Assembly: GCA_964354345.1 (NCBI GenBank)
Contig: CAYGZL010000043.1
Location: 39,115-103,114, forward strand
Direction: 5' to 3'
Length of the DNA stretch: 64,000 nucleotides
Source: CAYGZL01 sp964354345
GTDB lineage: Bacteria > Chloroflexota > Anaerolineae > Anaerolineales > UBA4823
A program made the position numbers and the translations under genes. This document shows, piece after piece, positions 26,644 to 33,459 of this stretch. The notes beneath the pieces were generated by a model that had not been told where the DNA came from, ran no database searches, and saw only the letters and a list, made by a program, of their open reading frames with translations. Position 1 is the first letter of the stretch. Each line of letters begins with the position of its first letter.

Positions 26644-27897
26644 TTACTTGGCTGATACGCTCTGGCCTTCCATGCCCTCAATCAATTGAGGCAGGTACCA
26701 GACTTGTAAATCAGTCGCGACTTCACCGTCTTTTAAGAACGCGGATCCATCTTGTAAGTTAATGGGGCCTTTCCATAGGTTAAGACCACCAGCCAGTTCT
26801 TTAATGAATCCGTCTAGATTCTTTTCTACATCAGCACTGAGCGCCTTTCCCTTCTGGAAGCCTAATGCCGATGTGTCGGGATTGTTGATGTTACTCCAAT
26901 CAGGAGCATTCAACTCGAAACCAGGTTTCCAGTTGCCAGCCTGGATTGCCTCCAGGTTCTTCAGGTAAGCAGGACCCCAGTTAAAATATGGCACACCCAG
27001 ACAGATATCCGGGGCTTCTTCGCAGCCACCGATATAATCGTATGAGATTGCCCAGACCTTCTTGCCAGCACCGGCAAGTTTCTTCGCCTCGGCCAAAGCC
27101 TCGGTAGTATCAATACCAGATACGACCACATCATAACCAGAATTGAAGAACTCATCAGCAACCTGTGTTGGATCCGAGGTAACACCCGGAATATTGAACC
27201 AAAAACCAATCCAGGTGACCTTAAATTTGAGTTGCGCTGGATCTTTCTTCAAATAAGTTGTCCAACAATACTTAGCACCCAGGTAGACTGAGGCAGCCAG
27301 ACGGCGTGTTTCATCATTGATCAGTGGCCCAAGATAACCGATCTGGCCGGTTTGGGTGGTTAAAGCTGCTGCACAACCGCCCATCATCTTGCCATATTCC
27401 ATTCGACCCATGATATTGCCAAGGTTGGGCAGATCCTTGAAGGCTTTGCCTTCTTTCCAGGCGCTATCGCCAGAGGCATGGATAACTGGCACATTCGGAT
27501 GATTTTTTGCGAACTCAAGAGCGCCATCTTTCATATCATCTGAGTTGAAAATGATAACTTTTGCACCCTTGGCCAATAAATCTTCAGCGAGTTGAGCAGG
27601 GGTTGTACCCGGGCGGTCAGCCGTGTTCACCTTGTCAACATAAACCATTTCAGCCCCAGGCATCTTTTGTTGTATATATAGACCAGCGTCATAATGAGCC
27701 TGCGACCATCCATGGTCGTTATAAGGTCCGACCAAGAGCAAGCCAAAAACGAATTTTTCAGGCGCTTTTGTCGGTTCGACACCCTTGGTCGGTTGAGGGG
27801 GTTGGGTAGGTACCGGTGTTGCACTACTGCATGCTGAAAGTAGCATGGAGGCGAGGACCAGTAAACTGGTCAGCACTAATAGAATGTTCCGTTTCAT
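26644..27897 (-). CDS. BMP family nucleoside-binding lipoprotein
   Basis: The substrate-binding component of the importer, 417 residues. A lipoprotein signal peptide ends in the lipobox LLSAC (Cys23), followed by a Pro/Thr-rich linker (ATPVPTQPPQPTKG), so the protein is tethered outside the membrane. GPYNDHGWSQAHYDAG is the PnrA/Bmp motif. The ATG at 27897 is preceded by GAGGAG at 7 bases; an in-frame TTG five codons earlier overlaps this site and is rejected. A TATAAT lies on the minus strand at 27940-27945, so it may have its own promoter. Members bind purine nucleosides, or in some cases autoinducer or xylose-like ligands; the exact ligand is unproven. Confidence 0.9.
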   Translation of the reverse strand: MKRNILLVLTSLLVLASMLLSACSSATPVPTQPPQPTKGVEPTKAPEKFVFGLLLVGPYNDHGWSQAHYDAGLYIQQKMPGAEMVYVDKVNTADRPGTTPAQLAEDLLAKGAKVIIFNSDDMKDGALEFAKNHPNVPVIHASGDSAWKEGKAFKDLPNLGNIMGRMEYGKMMGGCAAALTTQTGQIGYLGPLINDETRRLAASVYLGAKYCWTTYLKKDPAQLKFKVTWIGFWFNIPGVTSDPTQVADEFFNSGYDVVVSGIDTTEALAEAKKLAGAGKKVWAISYDYIGGCEEAPDICLGVPYFNWGPAYLKNLEAIQAGNWKPGFELNAPDWSNINNPDTSALGFQKGKALSADVEKNLDGFIKELAGGLNLWKGPINLQDGSAFLKDGEVATDLQVWYLPQLIEGMEGQSVSAK

Positions 27898-27960
27898 GTT
27901 TCTTCTCCTCAATCAGAAATGTTTTATTGAAACAAGTTGATTATACAACCGAATTCTAAA

Positions 27961-28917
27961 TTAATCTGGCACGATCCAGGTGCCGGTTTCGCCGCGTAGA
28001 GATCGACCGATGTTCTGCGGGTTGGTGATAATGGCCTGGTGTCCACCTGCCTCAAGATACCAGATAATCGCTTGAATCTTCGGCGCCATCGAGCCTTTAG
28101 CAAAATGAGACCCCTCAGCCAGGTATTGTTTGGCCTCGGAAAGTGTCATCTTCTCCACCCACTTTTGGGTAGGTTTACCGAAATTTATGGCTACTTTTTC
28201 AACCGCAGTGGAGATCAGGAATAAATCTGCATTTATCTCCCGTGCCAGCAAGCTGGAAGCAAAATCTTTATCGATCACCGCGGCGATTCCACGATATTCT
28301 CCTGCGCCTACATCAACGACCGGGATGCCACCTCCGCCGACGGTTATCGCAACCACGCCTGCCTGGATGAGGGCTTTTACCGTATCTAATTCGACGACTT
28401 CTTTCGGCAGCGGAGAAGCGACCACACGCCGCCAACCGCGCCCGGCATCTTCCACAACGGACCATCCCATGTCTTTCGCACGGTATTGGGCTTCGGTTTC
28501 ATCCATAAATCCGCCGATCGGTTTGGTAGGATTCTGAAAGGCTGCGTCTTCCCGGTCTACCAGAACCTGGGTGATGATGGTAGCAACATTCTTGTTGATA
28601 TGGCGACGGTAGAGTTCATTTTGTAGGGTTTGCTGTAAAGCATAACCAATCGCGCCCTGACTATCGGCGCCGCATACATCCAGAGGAACTTCATGCATTC
28701 CTTCAATCTTATGTGCGATTTCGGAGCGACGTAAGATAAAGCCCACCTGAGGACCGTTGCCGTGACCGATGGCGACTTCCCAACCAGCTTCGATCATATC
28801 GGCGATATGAAAAGTGGTTTCCTTCGCCGCCTGGTATTGATCCTCGACGGATTTATGCTTTTCATCTCGGATGAGAGAGTTGCCTCCGATCGCGACAACA
28901 GCGACTTTTTTACTCAT
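27961..28917 (-). CDS. arcC: Carbamate kinase
   Basis: Transfers phosphate from carbamoyl phosphate to ADP, giving ATP, CO2 and ammonia. The 318-residue protein has the amino-acid-kinase fold with VAIGGNSL near the N-terminus, GHGNGPQVG at about 53-61, VGGGGIPV and the C-terminal GSMAPKIQA and TNPQ motifs. Length is normal. It follows the YgeW-type transcarbamylase by 20 bases. In E. coli the equivalent pair (yqeA and ygeW) belongs to a purine-breakdown cluster. Here it is the expected ATP-forming last step of the local catabolic pathway. Confidence 0.95.
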   Translation of the reverse strand: MSKKVAVVAIGGNSLIRDEKHKSVEDQYQAAKETTFHIADMIEAGWEVAIGHGNGPQVGFILRRSEIAHKIEGMHEVPLDVCGADSQGAIGYALQQTLQNELYRRHINKNVATIITQVLVDREDAAFQNPTKPIGGFMDETEAQYRAKDMGWSVVEDAGRGWRRVVASPLPKEVVELDTVKALIQAGVVAITVGGGGIPVVDVGAGEYRGIAAVIDKDFASSLLAREINADLFLISTAVEKVAINFGKPTQKWVEKMTLSEAKQYLAEGSHFAKGSMAPKIQAIIWYLEAGGHQAIITNPQNIGRSLRGETGTWIVPD

Positions 28918-28937
28918 GACTGACTCCTGATTCTCTT

Positions 28938-29918
28938 CTACCGCATTGTCAAAGCCATGACGGCTTTCTGAACGTGCATCCGGTTTTCTGCCTCATCGTA
29001 AACAACGGAATGCGGACCATCGATCACACCGTCGGTTACCTCTATGTTGCGATCGGCTGGCAAGGGGTGCATATAGATCGCGTCGGGTTTAGCCAGTGCC
29101 AACTTGCGTTCGTCGGTGATCCAATGCGAATATCGCTTGATAATCTCCGCTCCCTGGGTAGGATCAGCGGTGTGCACCATCGCTCCCCAGGATTTCGCGT
29201 AGATGATATCGGCGTCATTGAAGGCTGTTTCCATATCATCCATAACCTCGAAACCTACACCGAACTTACGCGCCTGGTCCCGAGCCTGTTCCATAATTTG
29301 TGGCATCAGACGAAATTCTGGAGGATGAGCCAGAACAATATCCATACCAAAGCGTGGCATTTGCAGGACGAGAGATTGCGGTACAGACATGGGCTTCTGG
29401 TAAGAGGCAGCATAAGCCCAGGAGATGACCATTTTCTTGCGGCGTAAGTCGCGACCTTTCTTTTCAACAATTGTCATCAGATCGGCCAGGATTTGGAAGG
29501 GATGGTAGATTTCACACTGCATATTAAGTACCGGGACACGCGATGCCTGAGCAACAGCATTGAGATATGCATTACCAACACCCCAATCAACATGCCGTAT
29601 TGCGATACCATCGAAATAGCGACCGAAGATTTCACCAATTTCTTTCGGGGTGTCGCCATGAGCAATCTGAGTTGTTTTACTCTCGATGAAGGCCGCATGT
29701 CCACCAAGCTGCGCCATACCTGCTTCAAAAGAGCCACGCGTGCGGGTACTGGAGAAAAAGAACAGCATCGCCAGTGTCTTATCGCGCAGATATGGGTGCA
29801 ATTCACCCAACGCCCGTTTACGCTTCAGATCAAACGCCACTTCCAGGACAGTCTCGACTTCTTCTTTTGTAAAATCCAGGTCGCCGATTAAATCACGACC
29901 GCGTAGATCTGTTTGCAT
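28938..29918 (-). CDS. ygeW: YgeW-type transcarbamylase
   Basis: A 326-residue carbamoyltransferase. The carbamoyl-phosphate loop is STRTRGSFE (57-65). QIAHGDT, VGNAYLN, NMQCEIYHPFQ, SWAYAASYQKPMSVPQ and YAKSWGAM closely parallel E. coli YgeW, whose family is distinct from ornithine and aspartate enzymes. A HPLPADRNIEVTD segment near 275-290 corresponds to the amino-acceptor side and differs from the HCLPAD of E. coli YgeW. Known associations place YgeW in anaerobic purine/ureide breakdown, working toward carbamoyl phosphate. It is 20 bases upstream of carbamate kinase and 30 bases after an aspartate-type transcarbamylase. Confidence 0.85.
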   Translation of the reverse strand: MQTDLRGRDLIGDLDFTKEEVETVLEVAFDLKRKRALGELHPYLRDKTLAMLFFFSSTRTRGSFEAGMAQLGGHAAFIESKTTQIAHGDTPKEIGEIFGRYFDGIAIRHVDWGVGNAYLNAVAQASRVPVLNMQCEIYHPFQILADLMTIVEKKGRDLRRKKMVISWAYAASYQKPMSVPQSLVLQMPRFGMDIVLAHPPEFRLMPQIMEQARDQARKFGVGFEVMDDMETAFNDADIIYAKSWGAMVHTADPTQGAEIIKRYSHWITDERKLALAKPDAIYMHPLPADRNIEVTDGVIDGPHSVVYDEAENRMHVQKAVMALTMR

Positions 29919-29948
29919 AGTAAATCTCCTTTCGACTAAAACCGTTGT

Positions 29949-30902
29949 TTATTCCATTGCACCCAGCACCAAAGCCAACAAAGCCATGCGCATCACGACT
30001 CCATTGAAAGCTTCTTGCCAGTAGCGGGACCAACGGGTGATATCCACATCGGGGGGGATTTCATCCATGCGGGGCAACGAATGCAGCAAGATGGCGTCTG
30101 GTTTGGCTTTTGATTCCAGTAGCTCACGGGTGATCCTATAATTCGCCGGGGTCAGACCGACACTGCCAGAGCGCTCATCGCGTGATTTGGTGTAATCGGG
30201 TTGTACCACGGGTTCGACCAGGATGACATCAGCTATGGCAATGGCTTGCTCAACATGCTCTGCTTCAGTGAATTGTAGACTGTACTGTCTGAGCTCAGTC
30301 TTAAATTCATCTGTGTGAGTCATCCCAGGAGGGGCAACGAAAGTAATGGGGCAGTCGAATTGGGTCAGCGCATAGCCGAGTGAGTGCATGGTGCGCATAC
30401 GCATATCGCCGACAGCCAACCAGTTTAAGCCATCAATGCGACCTTTTTCGCGTAATACAGTATATAGATCTGTTAGGATTTGTGTGGGGTGCTCTCCCCA
30501 ACCGTCGCCGCCATTGATGATCGGCACCGAAGCCCAACGGGCTGCTTCGTGCGGAGCGCCCTGTTGAAAATGGCGCATGACGATCACATCCCCGTAAAAC
30601 TCCAGCATCTTTACAGTGTCTTTAATCGATTCCTGATAGAAATCGCCAGCGCGGGTCATTTTTGCGTCGGAGAATCCTGTAACATGTCCACCCAGGCGAT
30701 GCATGGCAGCTTCATGAGCCAGGCGTGTGCGGGTGGATGGTTGGTAGAAAGCGGTTACCAGGATCTTCTCCTTTAGCATGTCGCTGTTGCGACGGCTGCG
30801 GGCGATCGGTTCTAACTGGCGCGCTACATCGAAAACGTGAAAGAATTCGTTGCGCTCAAACTCCTTGAGAGATAAGATGTCACGACCGAGAAAGCTACGC
30901 AT
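29949..30902 (-). CDS. Aspartate carbamoyltransferase-like protein
   Basis: A 317-residue carbamoyltransferase of the aspartate branch. PSTRTRLAHE (55-64) binds carbamoyl phosphate, DGWGEHPTQILTDLYT is the ATCase HPTQ region, and LLHSLPRMDEIPPDVD matches the aspartate loop (usually HPLPR). The start at 30902 is chosen because GGAGG lies 10 bases before it; a longer frame would overlap the GntR gene. No regulatory subunit PyrI is seen. Its place between a GntR regulator and YgeW/ArcC argues for a catabolic role, such as phosphorolysis of N-carbamoylaspartate or a related ureido acid. A biosynthetic pyrB role cannot be ruled out. Confidence 0.82.
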   Translation of the reverse strand: MRSFLGRDILSLKEFERNEFFHVFDVARQLEPIARSRRNSDMLKEKILVTAFYQPSTRTRLAHEAAMHRLGGHVTGFSDAKMTRAGDFYQESIKDTVKMLEFYGDVIVMRHFQQGAPHEAARWASVPIINGGDGWGEHPTQILTDLYTVLREKGRIDGLNWLAVGDMRMRTMHSLGYALTQFDCPITFVAPPGMTHTDEFKTELRQYSLQFTEAEHVEQAIAIADVILVEPVVQPDYTKSRDERSGSVGLTPANYRITRELLESKAKPDAILLHSLPRMDEIPPDVDITRWSRYWQEAFNGVVMRMALLALVLGAME

Positions 30903-30948
30903 ATGATGTAATCCTCCATAATCAGAATAGTAACGGTTATTTACCCCT

Positions 30949-31680
30949 TTAATTGATGCCTCCACCCACCCGGCGGACTACATGAAAACAGAAATAGCCG
31001 GGTAAGAAATAACTGAAAGAATAATCTACTACCAGGTTATCTGTGGTATACAGGGTTGCGATAAATTGCAACAGGACATCGCCACGTTGGATACCCAGCA
31101 AATGAGCGATCTCCGATGTCGCAGTCGTGGCGTTTATTTCAGTCCGAGAATAGACGAGTTGTGGAATCCCACGGTGCAATAGGAAATCTAATACTGAACC
31201 TGTAAAACCGTGATTCAGATTCTCGGGCTTCAAGATATCTTCGGGAAGGATGTCAATTAAATAAGCAGCCGGTCGGCCTTCTGCAAGGATGACACGTGAG
31301 ATGTGAATGATTTTTTTCTCTGCAGGAATTCCTAAACCTTGTGCCTCATCGGGGAGCGGTGGACGGCTGTCCACATGCAAAGAGGCGATTGTCACCGGCA
31401 AGTTGATACGTTGGGCTAATGTTTCGATACTTTCTAGCACTTCCAGTCCAGAATCGATGATGCTGGTTGGGGGAGTAACAAAAGTGCCAGAACCCTGTCT
31501 GCGACGAATCAAACCTTGTGTTTCAAAAGTTCGCATTGCTTCACGGAGAGTGGCTCGAGATACACTTAACCGTCGGGCTAATACGGGTTCGGAAGGCAAG
31601 CGGTCGCCGGGAGATGTGGCAGCGATGATTTGTCCCAGCGATTCATGTAAGCGTTGCGAGATAGAAGAAGGATGGTTCAT
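30949..31680 (-). CDS. GntR/HutC-family regulator with UTRA domain
   Basis: A 243-residue transcription factor. Residues 1-70 form the winged helix (RLPSEPVLARRLSVSRATLR, then GLIRRRQGSGTFV). Residues about 90-240 form a UTRA ligand-binding domain ending in VVDYSFSYFLPGYFCFHVVRR. It lies 11 bases downstream of the deaminase gene and 46 bases upstream of the transcarbamylase, so it is inside the operon it probably controls. A TTGTC-T-GACAA palindrome at 33112-33122, at the predicted start of the operon, is a good operator candidate. The effector would be a pathway intermediate. Confidence 0.92.
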   Translation of the reverse strand: MNHPSSISQRLHESLGQIIAATSPGDRLPSEPVLARRLSVSRATLREAMRTFETQGLIRRRQGSGTFVTPPTSIIDSGLEVLESIETLAQRINLPVTIASLHVDSRPPLPDEAQGLGIPAEKKIIHISRVILAEGRPAAYLIDILPEDILKPENLNHGFTGSVLDFLLHRGIPQLVYSRTEINATTATSEIAHLLGIQRGDVLLQFIATLYTTDNLVVDYSFSYFLPGYFCFHVVRRVGGGIN

Positions 31681-31691
31681 AGTAATTCACT

Positions 31692-33080
31692 TCAATTCTG
31701 GTTTAATAATTTTTTAGCCGCCAGAGTATGGCGTTCAATGAGATGAGGTAGATCAATTGTAGTCAGATGACCATCTTTCACGACGATTTGTCCCCCGACG
31801 ACCGTAAAATCAACCTGGACCGGCGTGCAAAACAGCAATGCTGCGAGGGGATCGTGTAAGGCGCCAGCATATTCCAGACGGTTTAGATGGACAGCGCAAA
31901 AATCAGCACATTTACCAGGCTCAAGAGTGCCCAGATCTGAACGACCTAAAACAGCCGCACTGCCGCGCGTGGCAAGCTCCAATGCCTGTCGAGCGGTCAT
32001 TAGGGGAAGAAACTCTTCACCTGAGAGTGAAGCGCCACGTAAACCAGCGCTAAGTCGTGAGACTAACATTGCTTGACGGGCTTCAGCTAATAGATGAGAG
32101 CCATCATTGCTGCTGGATCCATCTACACCGAGTCCGACCTTTACACCGGCCTTGAGCATATCCAGGATCGGAGCAATCCCGGATGCCAGGCGCATATTTG
32201 AGGTTGGACAATGAGCCACACCGACACCTGCCTGTCCGTAGAGTTCGATTTCGGTGCGATTTACATGAACAGAGTGGGCAAACCAGACATCCGGTCCGAT
32301 CCAATTGAGCACATCCATATATGCAACCGGCCGGTGACCGAAGCGATCGCAACAAAAAACTTCTTCATCTTGAGTCTCAGCCAGGTGTGTGTGCAGGTGC
32401 ACATTGTATTCCCTTGCCAATCCAGCACTTTGTCGCATCAGTTCAGGTGTTACACTGAATGGAGAACAGGGGGCCAAAACGATCTGGGTCATCGCGCCCG
32501 GGTTAGGATCATGATATTGTTGGATCAGACGCTGCGAGTCTTTCAGGATAAATTCTTCATTTTCTACGACCGAATCGGGAGGTAAACCCCCTCGGCTTTG
32601 TCCCAGACTCATTGAACCGCGCGAAGCATGTAATCGTAAGCCGACCTCGCGTGCAGCATAAATTTCATCGTCCAGACGAGTGCCGTTCGGGAACAGGTAG
32701 AGATGATCGGAGGCCGTTGTGCAACCTGAGAGCGCCAACTCCGCCAGAGCCGTTTGGGTAGAAATTTGAATGTCTTCCGGCACCATGCGTGCCCAGATGG
32801 GATAGAGTGTTTTGAGCCACTGAAACAAGTTAGCATTCTGGGCGGCAGGTACTGCGCGCGTGAGTGTTTGGTAAAAATGATGATGGGTGTTGATTAAACC
32901 AGGGAAGACCAGGCAACCGGATAAATCGAGCACTTCATCGGCTGTCTCAGGCAGTGCTTGTGTCGCCCCAACGGTTTCGATAAAGCCATCCCGGACGAAT
33001 AATCCACCATCGGGAATTTCCCGGCGTAAATCGTCCATCGTAACGAGAAGGGTGGCATGGCGAACAAGGAGAGTTGTCAT
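31692..33080 (-). CDS. 8-oxoguanine deaminase-like amidohydrolase (AtzB/SsnA relative)
   Basis: A 462-residue amidohydrolase of the cytosine-deaminase/TrzN branch. Metal ligands are in NTHHHFYQ (His66, His68), HTHLAET, a later His in FAHSVH and Asp in VDGSSSNDGS. SDHLYLFPNG and GSMSLGQSRGG resemble characterised 8-oxoguanine deaminases and hydroxyatrazine hydrolases. It would deaminate a purine such as 8-oxoguanine to urate. The ATG at 33080 is preferred; the open frame continues 14 codons upstream without a ribosome binding site. It is the first gene of the operon with the GntR regulator, transcarbamylases and carbamate kinase. Confidence 0.85.
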   Translation of the reverse strand: MTTLLVRHATLLVTMDDLRREIPDGGLFVRDGFIETVGATQALPETADEVLDLSGCLVFPGLINTHHHFYQTLTRAVPAAQNANLFQWLKTLYPIWARMVPEDIQISTQTALAELALSGCTTASDHLYLFPNGTRLDDEIYAAREVGLRLHASRGSMSLGQSRGGLPPDSVVENEEFILKDSQRLIQQYHDPNPGAMTQIVLAPCSPFSVTPELMRQSAGLAREYNVHLHTHLAETQDEEVFCCDRFGHRPVAYMDVLNWIGPDVWFAHSVHVNRTEIELYGQAGVGVAHCPTSNMRLASGIAPILDMLKAGVKVGLGVDGSSSNDGSHLLAEARQAMLVSRLSAGLRGASLSGEEFLPLMTARQALELATRGSAAVLGRSDLGTLEPGKCADFCAVHLNRLEYAGALHDPLAALLFCTPVQVDFTVVGGQIVVKDGHLTTIDLPHLIERHTLAAKKLLNQN

Positions 33081-33111
33081 AGCTACAAATAATATATGGT
33101 AATTATTCCAC

Positions 33112-33122
33112 TTGTCTGACAA
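33112..33122. promoter_or_regulatory. Palindromic operator, likely for the GntR regulator
   Basis: TTGTC-T-GACAA is a perfect 11-bp inverted repeat. It begins 5 bases downstream of the -10 box, covering the expected transcription start, so bound protein would block initiation. The pattern is like known GntR-family sites. Binding is inferred. Confidence 0.6.
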
Positions 33123-33127
33123 TATCC

Positions 33128-33156
33128 AGTTTAACCTAGAAATTTGTGAATGTCAA
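33128..33156 (-). promoter_or_regulatory. Promoter of the deaminase-GntR-transcarbamylase operon
   Basis: On the minus strand TTGACA (33151-33156) and TAAACT (33128-33133) are separated by exactly 17 bases. This is a near-consensus housekeeping promoter about 48 bases upstream of the ATG at 33080. Confidence 0.65.
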
Positions 33157-33363
33157 TTATCTTTACAATTTATCAAAATTAAAGTGATGTCTATCCAAAC
33201 ATCATGGAATATTATCGGTAATGAAACCTGTAATTTCGAGAACGACGAGAACGATGTAGAATTGTGGGATTAAAAAATTGGATTTGACCATAATCCAACT
33301 TGGTGATTTAATAGGACAGCTTTATGCAATTTAATACATTATTCCTGATGATCAACCCGACTC

Positions 33364-33406
33364 TTGGGGCGGGGTAGCACATTCTTATTGCGTTATCCTG
33401 CCCCAA
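33364..33406 (+). promoter_or_regulatory. Leader hairpin upstream of hppA
   Basis: TTGGGGC at 33364-33370 pairs with GCCCCAA at 33400-33406, and the stem continues with one G-U and two G-C pairs around a loop of about 23 bases. There is no T-run, so it is not a standard terminator. It lies 53 bases before the hppA start and may affect mRNA stability or translation. I could not match it to a known riboswitch class. Confidence 0.45.
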
Positions 33407-33459
33407 ATATTATAAACGGTGGTTATCGGGAACAATAAATATTTATAAGGAGAAAAAAT

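Larger units (their letters stand above)
33081..33459. other. Divergent intergenic region of 379 bases
   Basis: This AT-rich gap separates the minus-strand catabolic operon from hppA. It holds a minus-strand promoter and palindromic operator, a possible plus-strand promoter (TTGACC 33284-33289, TTTAAT 33307-33312, 17-base spacer) and a leader hairpin before hppA. I see no gene in it. Confidence 0.7.

Noticed and set aside
28974..29447. Plus-strand frame of 157 codons over the YgeW gene
   Set aside because: It is antisense to a well-supported enzyme and shows no recognisable motif.
30949..30965. Longer N-terminus of the aspartate-type transcarbamylase overlapping GntR
   Set aside because: The internal ATG at 30902 has GGAGG upstream and starts at the family position.
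33364..33406. Fluoride riboswitch or intrinsic terminator before hppA
   Set aside because: The conserved fluoride-aptamer sequence is not present and there is no T-run after the hairpin.
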